A stretch of DNA of 64,000 nucleotides, taken from Ruegeria sp. TM1040. Lineage in GTDB: Bacteria; Pseudomonadota; Alphaproteobacteria; Rhodobacterales; Rhodobacteraceae. The stretch covers positions 1,759,501 to 1,823,500 of the forward strand of contig NC_008044.1 in the NCBI RefSeq assembly GCF_000014065.1, in the 5' to 3' direction. The position numbers and the translations under genes were made by a program. Shown piece after piece: positions 16,904-23,382 of the stretch (positions are counted from its first letter, which is position 1; each line of letters starts with the position of its first letter). The notes below the pieces were generated by a model, which worked only from the letters and a program-made list of their open reading frames with translations, had not been told where the DNA came from and ran no database searches.

Positions 16904-17441
16904 CTGCGATCTCCTCAATCTCGGCCTCGGTCAAATTCAATGAAAGGGCGTATTCTCGGTCTTCGTCACTGGGGCACCAGTCCTCGGGCAGCCGTGCCTT
17001 GACTGGCTTTTTCGGATTTTCCGGCTGGGGAACTACAAGGGGTAATGACGGTTCATTGATGGTTACTGACGGTTTGGGTGCATCTGGTGCGGGGGTAGAC
17101 CCGCATTTCGTGCGGGGGGGGGGTGCATCTGGTGCGGGGTGCATTTCGTGCGGGGGTGCATCTGGTGCGGGGGGTGGCGTAGGTGTTGGGCGGACGAAAT
17201 AGAGGTTGGACCCATTCCGCCCGGCCCCCGGTATGATCTCCACATAGCCCTGCGCCTGGAGTTTCCTGATGTTCGTCTGCACCGCTCGCTCCCCGAGCCC
17301 TGTGCGCTGGCACAGGCGGGTGATTGATGGATAGCAGCGGCCCTCGTCGTCAGCATGATCAGCGAGTGCGAGCATGATGAGACGCTCTGTGGCTCCCAGT
17401 GTTTCGCTTTCGAAAACGGCTGACATGATGCGGATGCTCAT
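16689..17441 (-). CDS. Replication initiator with N-terminal winged helix
   Basis: A 250-residue protein. The first 85 residues form a winged-helix domain (AVFESETLGATERLIMLALADHADDEGRCYPSITRL is the typical start of this replication-protein family). A long Pro/Ala/Glu-rich linker with repeated APDAPP follows. The C-terminal part (LPEDWCPSDEDREYA, then AEIEEIADDFHAYWTDRTDA and WRQTWRNRC) matches the usual end of these initiators. It should bind the phage origin, which often lies within its own gene. The linker DNA holds tandem repeats that could be that origin. Confidence 0.75.
   Translation of the reverse strand: MSIRIMSAVFESETLGATERLIMLALADHADDEGRCYPSITRLCQRTGLGERAVQTNIRKLQAQGYVEIIPGAGRNGSNLYFVRPTPTPPPAPDAPPHEMHPAPDAPPPRTKCGSTPAPDAPKPSVTINEPSLPLVVPQPENPKKPVKARLPEDWCPSDEDREYALSLNLTEAEIEEIADDFHAYWTDRTDAGGRKSRRGWRQTWRNRCRDVAPKFIRNRRMAGQAYPGGHGQGGGLAGAVARRQFGGQI
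17076..17176. repeat. Interleaved short repeats in the initiator linker
   Basis: Three copies of GGTGCATCTGGTGCGGGG (near 17,077, 17,122 and 17,156) alternate with two copies of GCATTTCGTGCGGGGG (near 17,103 and 17,140). They encode the APDAPP repeats of the linker. Direct repeats inside an initiator gene are a common form of phage origin (iterons), so this is a candidate origin. Confidence 0.6.
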
Positions 17442-17794
17442 GGCTGGCCTCCAATCTCGATATAAACCGCCCCGCCCTTCTCGACGGGGCCAAACTCTGT
17501 CGGGAACACGCAGCGAAACCCCACGTCATCAACCTTCATCGCGTCGGCAATCCCATCGATGGCAGCCTTCATGGTGGCTGGCAGATTGTGGGTGTCGCGG
17601 CGGCGGCGATCAGGCGGGCAGAAACGAAACGTGAGAACCGCAGCTGGGTCTCTCGGCCACTTGGCTTCCAATGCTAGTGCCCATGCCTCCTTGCGCTGTG
17701 TGCGCTTGGCTGCGGCCCTCACCATGTGGCTGGCCTTCTCATTGTCCCAGAGGGCGCGGCGGGGCCAAGAGAGGCGAATGGTGGTGGACTTCAT
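17438..17794 (-). CDS. RusA-family Holliday junction resolvase
   Basis: A 118-residue protein of the RusA family, which cuts four-way junctions formed in recombination and replication. The key block is RRRRDTHNLPATMKAAIDGIADAMKVDD, where conserved acidic residues bind the metal and Asn-Leu precedes the helix. The fold starts with an N-terminal beta strand (STTIRLSWPRRALW). It overlaps genes on both sides by four bases (ATGA). Confidence 0.88.
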   Translation of the reverse strand: MKSTTIRLSWPRRALWDNEKASHMVRAAAKRTQRKEAWALALEAKWPRDPAAVLTFRFCPPDRRRRDTHNLPATMKAAIDGIADAMKVDDVGFRCVFPTEFGPVEKGGAVYIEIGGQP

Positions 17795-18363
17795 GCGGCC
17801 GCCCCCTGAAACTTGTCGACCTCGTTCCCGAACACGTCCCAGCCTGTCCGCTCTTGGCGGCTGAAAAGCTCTAGCCTAGGAACATCACCGCAAAGGGCCT
17901 CAGCTGCTGCGAAAGCCTCCTCTGGCTTTCGAGAATGCTCGCGCAAGGGCCCTTCGATTACCGATCGAACGTTTCTCGCGGTCTTTGGATTCCCAACGGT
18001 GCCGATCAGGAAGGGTTCACCGGCACAACGAAGGATATAGCCCGTGCCGAAGGCTTGCTTACCGCCGGAGGTCTTCTTTGACCAATGGCCTGCGGTCTTG
18101 GATTGGAACCCCCATGCCTCCATGACCTCGAAAGCCTTATCCAGCAGCGGGTTGGTGGCCCAAAGCCACAAAACGCAGCTTTCAGCCGCTAGATGACCGA
18201 CCTGCATTCCCTTGATGTCGTCCAGGCCGATGCAATCATATTTCGCGCTTGCGTTCTTGTGGTCTCCTTTTGCCGACCAATTCTCATAAGACCACGGCGG
18301 ATCTGCCATGATCAGGCCATAGCGGAACAGCGGCATGTCAGCGAAATTTGAGAATGCTGCCAT
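17791..18363 (-). CDS. MT-A70 family adenine DNA methyltransferase
   Basis: A 190-residue protein. The catalytic DPPW is at residues 21-24 (YGLIMADPPWSYENW). A conserved SAM-binding segment follows (ESCVLWLWATNPLLDKAFEVMEAWGF), and LRCAGEPFLIGTVGNP and REHSRKPEEAF complete the family pattern. It would methylate adenine N6, probably to shield phage DNA from host restriction. A second methyltransferase (cytosine) lies in the rightward operon. Confidence 0.9.
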   Translation of the reverse strand: MAAFSNFADMPLFRYGLIMADPPWSYENWSAKGDHKNASAKYDCIGLDDIKGMQVGHLAAESCVLWLWATNPLLDKAFEVMEAWGFQSKTAGHWSKKTSGGKQAFGTGYILRCAGEPFLIGTVGNPKTARNVRSVIEGPLREHSRKPEEAFAAAEALCGDVPRLELFSRQERTGWDVFGNEVDKFQGAAA

Positions 18364-18665
18364 CAGTCCTTACCCGCGGCTCTGCGCATCCGGCGGATGC
18401 AGCGGTTCATGATCCGTGTGCGCTCAGCGATAGTCTCCGCGAGGATCAGCTTCTTGCGCTCGATGCGTGGCTCAAGGGTGGCGAGGCGCGAGAGTTCCGC
18501 GTCGTCCGCATAGCGCAGCCACGGGGCGTCAATACCGAAGGGTGCTTCGATCCTCGGACCGCCGTTGTGGCCGATGTGCGCGGCGATTGCTGCAATCTTG
18601 CGCGCCTCGGCTTCCTGCTGCGCTTGTACCTTGGCGTAAATGGCCGTGAGAGGGTCATCCAGCAT
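18363..18665 (-). CDS. Phage protein of unknown function
   Basis: A 100-residue mostly helical protein: an Ala/Glu-rich N-terminal helix, the motif IGHNGGPRIEAPFGI and a basic C-terminal helix (ERKKLILAETIAERTRIMNRC). The segment HIGHNGGP recurs in small phage proteins of alphaproteobacteria but I know no function. Its stop shares a base with the start of the methyltransferase gene. Confidence 0.65.
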   Translation of the reverse strand: MLDDPLTAIYAKVQAQQEAEARKIAAIAAHIGHNGGPRIEAPFGIDAPWLRYADDAELSRLATLEPRIERKKLILAETIAERTRIMNRCIRRMRRAAGKD

Positions 18666-18668
18666 TGA

Positions 18669-18899
18669 TCAATCCTCCGTCTTGTACAGTGGGTTGCGCT
18701 GTACAGGCTTCGGAGAAATCGCCCGTCCAATCGCCATGGAAAGACCAGATCGGATGTTCTGCGTGGCGTTTGATTTGGTGGCCTTACAGGGGCACTCAGC
18801 GAGAGCGACACGCAAGCTCTGCGCTCGGTCCTTCGGCATGCGGATGACCAGATCTTCGCCTTCGAGTTTCACGCTGCTGCCGCGTACCGGATCAGCCAT
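18669..18899 (-). CDS. Small phage protein of unknown function
   Basis: A 76-residue protein (MADPVRGSSVKLEGEDLVIRMPKDRAQ...). The first half looks like two beta strands and a short helix, the rest is basic and rich in Asn and Ser. It is three bases from both neighbouring genes, so it belongs to the leftward early operon. No family is recognised. Confidence 0.6.
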   Translation of the reverse strand: MADPVRGSSVKLEGEDLVIRMPKDRAQSLRVALAECPCKATKSNATQNIRSGLSMAIGRAISPKPVQRNPLYKTED

Positions 18900-18902
18900 G
18901 TC

Positions 18903-19346
18903 TCAGGCCTTCCTGATGGGGGTGACGCCTGCGGCCAGTGCCTCGAACCGAACGGCCATTTCATCGAATTTTGCCGAGGCCTCTCGCGCCTCCACGACTG
19001 CGGCTGCGTAATCGCCCGCATCGCCAGACTGCGCGGCGCGGATACCGGCGCACACCGCCTGGCCACCCTCTTCCGAGGCTTCACCCGAAAGCGCGTAGAG
19101 GCATGTCTCTCCCCCATCACGAACGGAGGACGCGCGGTAGGTGTCGAAGCAGTTATTTCGAGTGGCATCCATAAGGGCCCAAGCCCAGAGAAGCGGAACC
19201 TCGAGCTGCCCGTTCTTGATCTTCGTGAGAGTCCCAATGCTGATCGAGTGACCGACTGCCGAAGCGATGACAGAAGCTGCGGCCTCCTTGCCACCCGCTT
19301 GGGTCACGAGGTTGTCAAACATCTGCGCGGCGATCTTAGGCTGCAT
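18903..19346 (-). CDS. Phage regulatory protein with helix-turn-helix-like N terminus
   Basis: A 147-residue protein. Residues 1-50 (MQPKIAAQMFDNLVTQAGGKEAAASVIASAVGHSISIGTLTKIKNGQLEV, read in parts) look like a helix-turn-helix: GKEAAASVIASAVG then SIGTLTKIKNG. The C-terminal half is Ala/Glu-rich and helical with four cysteines in the middle. As the second gene of the leftward operon it sits where lambdoid phages carry a CII-type regulator. I infer a DNA-binding role. Confidence 0.6.
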   Translation of the reverse strand: MQPKIAAQMFDNLVTQAGGKEAAASVIASAVGHSISIGTLTKIKNGQLEVPLLWAWALMDATRNNCFDTYRASSVRDGGETCLYALSGEASEEGGQAVCAGIRAAQSGDAGDYAAAVVEAREASAKFDEMAVRFEALAAGVTPIRKA

Positions 19347-19426
19347 GGAAAGGCCTTTTCCTTGGGGTTCGAGTTCGCCGCACCCAACTTGAATGTATGG
19401 AAGCGGTATTAGGCATAGAGAGAGGG

Positions 19427-19684
19427 TTAGGCGGCGGTGTCGCGAGAGATAGCCGAGACGTGCTCACGCAAGCCCTTCGGAGGCGTGTGACCCTCAGGCC
19501 AGTTCTCAAGAAACCAAACCATGGCATTGTTGAAACGGCGGACGTCTATCCCCGCCCCACCCCGGAGAGCGGATAGCTTCTTGCTATCCTCAAAAACACG
19601 ATGAGAAACCGTCCGGTCATGCTCGACCGAAGCAGCGATTTTATAGGCGTCAGCGACGGCCAAGAGAGCATGGATTGTCATCAT
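19427..19684 (-). CDS. Cro-like DNA-binding protein, first gene of leftward operon
   Basis: An 85-residue protein. The segment LLAVADAYKIAASVEHDRTVSHRVFED reads as a helix-turn-helix, and RRFNNAMVWFLENWPEG is the usual end of a small phage DNA-binding family found beside repressors. It faces the S24 repressor across three operators, the Cro position. Two adjacent ATGs exist at 19,684 and 19,681, neither with a ribosome site; the promoter model places the transcript start at or next to 19,684, so translation is probably leaderless. Confidence 0.65.
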   Translation of the reverse strand: MMTIHALLAVADAYKIAASVEHDRTVSHRVFEDSKKLSALRGGAGIDVRRFNNAMVWFLENWPEGHTPPKGLREHVSAISRDTAA

Positions 19685-19691
19685 GAGCCGG

Positions 19692-19720
19692 ATCATGCGG
19701 TTTTTTTACCGCTTCGTCAA
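19692..19720 (-). promoter_or_regulatory. Leftward early promoter (Cro-like gene)
   Basis: On the minus strand TTGACG (19,720-19,715) is separated by 17 bases from CATGAT (19,697-19,692). Seven bases later comes the ATG at 19,684. The operator at 19,697-19,712 fills the spacer, so repressor binding would block polymerase. Confidence 0.65.
19697..19712. promoter_or_regulatory. Repressor operator 1
   Basis: GCGGT-TTTTTT-ACCGC: perfect inverted half sites with a six-base T spacer. It overlaps the spacer of the leftward early promoter. Confidence 0.75.
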
Positions 19721-19735
19721 CGGTCATCTTACCGC
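19720..19735. promoter_or_regulatory. Repressor operator 2
   Basis: ACGGT-CATCTT-ACCGC: one mismatch in the left half site. Centre is 23 bp from operator 1, about two helical turns. Confidence 0.65.
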
Positions 19736-19754
19736 TCTTCGCAGATCCACACCT

Positions 19755-19770
19755 GCGGTAATATTACCCC
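19755..19770. promoter_or_regulatory. Repressor operator 3, overlapping repressor -10
   Basis: GCGGT-AATATT-ACCCC: one mismatch in the right half site. It covers the presumed -10 (TAATAT, 19,759-19,764) of the repressor promoter and ends one base before the C preceding the ATG, so occupancy would shut off the repressor gene, as OR3 does in lambda. Confidence 0.68.
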
Positions 19771-19772
19771 CA
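19759..19772 (+). promoter_or_regulatory. Repressor promoter -10 and leaderless start
   Basis: TAATAT at 19,759-19,764 is followed seven bases later by the ATG at 19,772, so the transcript should begin at or next to the start codon. No ribosome site is present. The -35 region (around 19,736) is poor, which would suit a promoter that needs activation. Confidence 0.5.
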
Positions 19773-20422
19773 TGGATATGGGTGAGATTTTGGCTCGGAT
19801 CACCGAGCGCCGTGAAGAGCTGAAGTTGTCCGAGCAGGCCTTGGCGCTCCAATCTGGAATGTCAAAGGACGGCATTCGAAATTGGAGAAGGCGCTTTGAA
19901 GCTGGAGACGACAACGCCGGAGCGAACGTCAGTTCAATCAGCAAAGTTGCCTCGACATTAGGTGTCTCAGAACTCTGGCTGCTTCACGGTATAGGCGAGA
20001 GTAAAACCCCCACCATCTCGATCGCGGGCAAAGTAGGTGCTGGCTCTCAAGTCCCTGTTTTCGACGCCTACGAGAAAGGCGATGGCCCACAGGTCGAGTG
20101 CCCACCTGGTATTGGACCGCACGGCGTTGTAGCGGTTGAGGTTGAAGGTGACAGTATGGAGCCAGTATATTCCGCTGGGGATCTACTGTTCTACTCGCGC
20201 AACGGTCATGACAGCGTTCCCGACGACGTGGTCGGCTACAAGTGCGTTTGCGAAGACGCGGACGGCATGGGCTGGGTGAAGCAAGTCAAAGCGGGTGATG
20301 AGCCGGGCCTGTTCCACCTGATCTCGCTCAACCCCACCGGCGCAAACATGTGGAACGTGCGCCTCAAGTGGGCCGCCCGCGTGCGCCTGCACTGGCCTGC
20401 GGAGTTTGCGAGGAAGAAGTAA
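19772..20422 (+). CDS. Prophage repressor, S24 (LexA/CI-like) family
   Basis: A 216-residue repressor. Residues 1-75 carry a helix-turn-helix (LSEQALALQSGMSKDGIRNWRR, then VSSISKVASTLGVSELWLL). The C-terminal S24 domain has the nucleophile Ser128 in EGDSMEP and a probable catalytic Lys at 170 or 173 (GWVKQVK). Ala-Gly pairs near residues 85 and 90 are possible self-cleavage sites, allowing RecA-triggered induction. The start was set at the ATG just after operator 3; reading further upstream would pass through all three operators. hicAB follows on the same transcript. Confidence 0.9.
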   Translation: MDMGEILARITERREELKLSEQALALQSGMSKDGIRNWRRRFEAGDDNAGANVSSISKVASTLGVSELWLLHGIGESKTPTISIAGKVGAGSQVPVFDAYEKGDGPQVECPPGIGPHGVVAVEVEGDSMEPVYSAGDLLFYSRNGHDSVPDDVVGYKCVCEDADGMGWVKQVKAGDEPGLFHLISLNPTGANMWNVRLKWAARVRLHWPAEFARKK

Positions 20423-20444
20423 ACTTATCAAATTTTGAGGTGAG

Positions 20445-20714
20445 ATGGCCCCTAAAAAATCACTCTTGGAGCGAATGCGCGCGAACCCTCGCGATGACTG
20501 GACAATTACCCAAGTCGAAACGCTATGCAAAAAAATTGGACTAGACGTCCGGAAGCCAAACGGTAGCAGTCACTACGTTGTGTCGAGCAAATACTTGCGC
20601 GACTCACTCTGCGTGCCCTACAAGCGCCCGATTAGGGCACTATATATTAAGAACCTTGTGAGCTACTCTGACGCCCACGCCGAAATGCAATCTAAGGATA
20701 GCAGTAATGTCTGA
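20445..20714 (+). CDS. hicA: HicA-like toxin
   Basis: An 89-residue basic protein. The N terminus (SLLERMRANPRDDWTITQVETLCKKIGLDV) and the core GSSHYVVSS, with the conserved His that HicA needs for mRNA cutting, match the HicA family, followed by PYKRPIRALYIKNLV. It is longer than the shortest HicA proteins because of the N-terminal helix, which is normal for this subgroup. HicA cleaves mRNA and is held by HicB. The ATG lies 22 bases after the repressor stop, and its end overlaps hicB by eight bases. Confidence 0.85.
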   Translation: MAPKKSLLERMRANPRDDWTITQVETLCKKIGLDVRKPNGSSHYVVSSKYLRDSLCVPYKRPIRALYIKNLVSYSDAHAEMQSKDSSNV

Positions 20715-21108
20715 ATACCCCATCGTGATCGCACCGCTGCCCGATGAAGATGGCGGCGGATACATTGCACTTTATCCGGACCTTCCGGGATGCATGTCCG
20801 ACGGAGACACTCCAGAAGAAGCGCTCGTGAACGCCAAGGACGCCTTTGATGCTTGGATCGAAGTTCAGAAAGAGCGCGGCGCGTCAATCCCAGCACCTGG
20901 GGATTCCTCATCCGAAAATGCGAAGCGGATGGATTCACTCATGGAAGCATTGAAGGTTGCGCTGGACCGAGTCGAGCTGGCAGACCAGCACATCAAATCG
21001 CTTGAGGCTGCTTTGGAGAAAGCAATTCGGCAAAATACGGGATCTTGGCAGCCTTCCGGCATGCTTGCCCACACAACCCCAGCAGACAACATCTCTCACA
21101 TTCACTAA
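20707..21108 (+). CDS. hicB: HicB-like antitoxin
   Basis: A 133-residue protein. Residues 1-65 are the HicB domain: YPIVIAPLPDEDGGGYIALYPDLPGC, then SDGDTPEEALVNAKDAFDAWI. Instead of a standard C-terminal DNA-binding module, residues 75-110 form an acidic coiled coil (MEALKVALDRVELADQHIKSLEAALEKAI). It should bind HicA and block it. The overlap with hicA gives translational coupling. A strong terminator follows the stop. Confidence 0.88.
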   Translation: MSEYPIVIAPLPDEDGGGYIALYPDLPGCMSDGDTPEEALVNAKDAFDAWIEVQKERGASIPAPGDSSSENAKRMDSLMEALKVALDRVELADQHIKSLEAALEKAIRQNTGSWQPSGMLAHTTPADNISHIH

Positions 21109-21132
21109 TTTTCACATCGATCAAGCGACAGG

Positions 21133-21158
21133 AACCCCGCTCCGGCGGGGTTTTTCTT
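21133..21158 (+). terminator. Terminator of the repressor-hicAB operon
   Basis: A GC stem CCCCGC / GCGGGG (extended by AA/TT pairs) with a four-base loop is followed by five T and then CTTT. This is a classical intrinsic terminator 25 bases after the hicB stop. Confidence 0.9.
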
Positions 21159-21286
21159 TGCGCGCACCTCGCGGTGATTTCTGCGCCGGGAACGGAGTCG
21201 CCTGTGTGGAAAGGCTATCCGAACCCAGCGCAGCGCTTTGCGGCAAACCCGTTGTAGCATGGTGAGGTGCAGGATGCGACACGAAA

Positions 21287-21302
21287 GCGGTAAATAAACC
21301 GC
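21287..21302. promoter_or_regulatory. Repressor operator 4
   Basis: GCGGT-AAATAA-ACCGC: perfect half sites identical to operator 1. It lies upstream of the rightward early promoter; its centre is 29 bp from operator 5. Confidence 0.72.
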
Positions 21303-21309
21303 TTTTATG

Positions 21310-21338
21310 TTGACGGCGGTAATTTTACCGCTTATGTG
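21310..21338 (+). promoter_or_regulatory. Rightward early promoter
   Basis: TTGACG (21,310-21,315), a 17-base spacer and TATGTG (21,333-21,338). The -35 and spacer architecture repeats that of the leftward promoter exactly, with an operator in the spacer. The transcript would have a leader of about 60 bases before the next gene. Confidence 0.6.
21316..21331. promoter_or_regulatory. Repressor operator 5
   Basis: GCGGT-AATTTT-ACCGC: perfect half sites placed between the -35 and -10 of the rightward early promoter. Confidence 0.75.
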
Positions 21339-21406
21339 TATTCCCAACAGCCCCACCGAAGTCGCGCCGCTGGCGCAGATCGCGGGGCAACAAAGGGAGC
21401 CACGAC

Positions 21407-21799
21407 ATGCAAGTTCAAGATTTCGACCTTACCAGTTCGAAGCCAGTCATCTCCGCAACGCAAGTTGCAGCATATAGCAAAGCGAAAAACTGCCCGTGGC
21501 TCACTCTGAGTGATGTCCAGAGCTCTACCGCTGTTCAGCACCGAGTTCTTGCATTCATCAATGCAGGCTCTAACCCAATGGAGCATCACCGCGCGAAACT
21601 CGTTGACAACGGGTTGGCAGGCGCAGCTCAGACGATCAACCGCATCACCAGTCCAGAAAAGGCGAAGTTCATCGCTGGCGAGTTTATTCGCAAGGCTCGT
21701 GAAAATCGCCTTCTCGGTGGCGCGGATGTGGCGCTCGCGCTTTCTCAGGCAGCCAGATACCGCAAGGCGGCAAAACAGCACATTCAGGCAGCGGAGTGA
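21407..21799 (+). CDS. Phage early protein of unknown function
   Basis: A 130-residue protein (MQVQDFDLTSSKPVISATQVAAYSKAKNC...), helical and Ala-rich, without signal peptide or membrane segment. GGGAG lies about nine bases before the ATG. It is the first gene of the rightward operon, where phages often place host-takeover or anti-restriction proteins, but no family is recognised. Confidence 0.7.
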   Translation: MQVQDFDLTSSKPVISATQVAAYSKAKNCPWLTLSDVQSSTAVQHRVLAFINAGSNPMEHHRAKLVDNGLAGAAQTINRITSPEKAKFIAGEFIRKARENRLLGGADVALALSQAARYRKAAKQHIQAAE

Positions 21800-21809
21800 G
21801 GTCGAAGAC

Positions 21810-22016
21810 ATGAGCTACCAAGACGTTCACACACGCATGCGCGCCAACTCCGTCACAGACGTGGCTTATGAGCGCGGCGTGCAGGTCAACCGGCTGACAA
21901 TGGCGCTGGAAGACATCGCCCGGACCTCCAGCTGCCGCAGAAGCGCGGAGAGAGCCCGCTTGGTTCTGGCACAGGTAGGAGATCCCTACCCTCTTGACCG
22001 GGAGGGCGCGGCATGA
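21810..22016 (+). CDS. Small phage early protein
   Basis: A 68-residue protein starting MSYQDVHTRMRANSVTDVAY. It is helical with a basic stretch (SCRRSAERARLVLAQVG). The ATG is ten bases after the preceding stop with GAGGTCGAAG as ribosome site. Its end overlaps the next gene by four bases (ATGA). Function is unknown. Confidence 0.6.
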   Translation: MSYQDVHTRMRANSVTDVAYERGVQVNRLTMALEDIARTSSCRRSAERARLVLAQVGDPYPLDREGAA

Positions 22017-22276
22017 GCCACCTTTCCAACGTCACCCCCATTCGCACCCCGGCGGCAAAGTCCACTACTCACGGCACGCACAGCACGCGCCGCCGGGGCC
22101 TTGGAGATCATCCAGGCATGGGAAAGCATCTGGAACGGATGAACCGAGAGCGAAATGCGTCTCGCAATCATGACCAGAAGAACTGGACGCTCACGCTGAC
22201 GTTCTGGGCGCTGATGATCTTCGTCGCAATCCTGACCGCAGTGTCAGTCGGCGCCAGCCTCTCTCAGCCTTATTGA
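22013..22276 (+). CDS. Small single-span membrane protein
   Basis: An 87-residue protein. Residues 1-55 are polar and basic with no folded-domain signature; residues 58-82 form one strong membrane helix (LTFWALMIFVAILTAVSVGASL) and the chain ends five residues later. This suggests an inner-membrane protein with a cytoplasmic N-terminal part. In a phage early operon this could be a superinfection-exclusion or host-signalling protein; no family is recognised. Confidence 0.65.
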   Translation: MSHLSNVTPIRTPAAKSTTHGTHSTRRRGLGDHPGMGKHLERMNRERNASRNHDQKNWTLTLTFWALMIFVAILTAVSVGASLSQPY

Positions 22277-22314
22277 ACCTCCCTGTCGGGCGCATCACTT
22301 CGCGTCCGCAACTT

Positions 22315-22368
22315 CCCCGGCGGTGAGGGTTTCCTCCTCCCTAACCCGAAACCGCCGGGGCCTTTTAT
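22315..22368 (+). terminator. Long hairpin with T-run, terminator or attenuator
   Basis: CCCCGGCGGT (22,315-22,324) pairs perfectly with ACCGCCGGGG (22,351-22,360). Within the loop GGGTT can pair with AACCC, and CCTTTTATT follows. It stands inside the rightward operon, ahead of the ATPase gene, so part of the transcription may stop here. Confidence 0.65.
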
Positions 22369-22384
22369 TCCAAGGAGACACGAC

Positions 22385-23362
22385 ATGACTCTGAAAATTA
22401 CAAAATCGGATGAGGTGATTGAGGTGAAGAACCTTTGTGTCACCATCTATTCCCAGCCTGGGCTTGGCAAAACCAGCCTCGCCTTCACAGCAAGTCGCCC
22501 GCTGCTTCTGGACTTTGACAAAGGCGCTCACCGCGCCGTTGATCGCAAAGATGTTGTGCAAGTCGAAGACTGGCGCGATGTGGCAGGCATCTCTGCAGGA
22601 GATCTCGCCGCCTACGACACCATTGTGATCGACACTGTGGGCAAGGCGCTGGACACCCTGTCGGCTGATATCATCCGCGCGAACTCGAAACTCTCATATG
22701 GCGGTGCCTTGAACCAGCAAGGATGGGGGCAACTTGGCGTCAGGTTTTCCGCATTTCTCAAGCTCCTGCGCAGCTTCGGCAAGGACGTGGTGCTGATCTC
22801 TCACATGGACGAAAAAGCGGACGGAGACGCCATCAAGGAGCGCTTGAAAATCTCAGGCGGATCCAAGGATCTAGTGCTTACAGACAGCGATGTGATCGCA
22901 CGCATCTCGATTTACAACCGCGAACGTCACCTGATCTTTTCCCCTACTGAAACATCATTCGGAAAAGACCCGGCTAACATTGGCGCGATGCCCATTCCGG
23001 AAGCGTCGGCAGAAACATATGCCACCTGCCTCTCCGACATCATCACCCAGATCAAGGAAGGCATGAACGCGCTTTCCGAGGAGCAGGTGCAACGCAAGGC
23101 TGAGATTGATTGGTTCGCCACCAAGCTGCCTGAAATGACCAGCGCCGAGGAGATCAACGGCGTTCTGGGTCGAGCCAAGAAGGCGGGCAAGGATATTCAG
23201 AAGATGGTGGTCGCGCGCGCGAAAGAGCTTGGCTTCGACTTCGATCCTGAAGCGAGGGAGTACGTCGATCCGAGTGCGGCGCTTGCTGACGAATTGGACG
23301 ATGAAATCCCGGAGTTTGACGATGCAGACGAGCCGGAAAGCCCAGCTATGGCCGCCGAGTAA
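22385..23362 (+). CDS. RecA-fold phage ATPase (Sak4-like / AAA_24)
   Basis: A 325-residue protein with a Walker A at 25-31 (PGLGKTS) and a Walker B-like strand YDTIVIDTVGK near residue 80. The order PLLLDFDKGAHRAVDR after the P-loop and the later VVLISHMDEK segment are typical of phage AAA_24 ATPases, which include the Sak4 recombinases. The C-terminal 80 residues are acidic and probably bind partner proteins such as SSB. The next gene is a 3'-5' exonuclease, a pairing expected of a phage recombination module. AAGGAG precedes the ATG. Confidence 0.75.
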   Translation: MTLKITKSDEVIEVKNLCVTIYSQPGLGKTSLAFTASRPLLLDFDKGAHRAVDRKDVVQVEDWRDVAGISAGDLAAYDTIVIDTVGKALDTLSADIIRANSKLSYGGALNQQGWGQLGVRFSAFLKLLRSFGKDVVLISHMDEKADGDAIKERLKISGGSKDLVLTDSDVIARISIYNRERHLIFSPTETSFGKDPANIGAMPIPEASAETYATCLSDIITQIKEGMNALSEEQVQRKAEIDWFATKLPEMTSAEEINGVLGRAKKAGKDIQKMVVARAKELGFDFDPEAREYVDPSAALADELDDEIPEFDDADEPESPAMAAE

Positions 23363-23382
23363 AGCCACAAAGGAGAAAAGCA

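Noticed and set aside
14425-17176. CRISPR array
   Set aside because: The short tandem repeats here are 8-18 bp, adjacent or coding, with no regular unique spacers and no cas genes.
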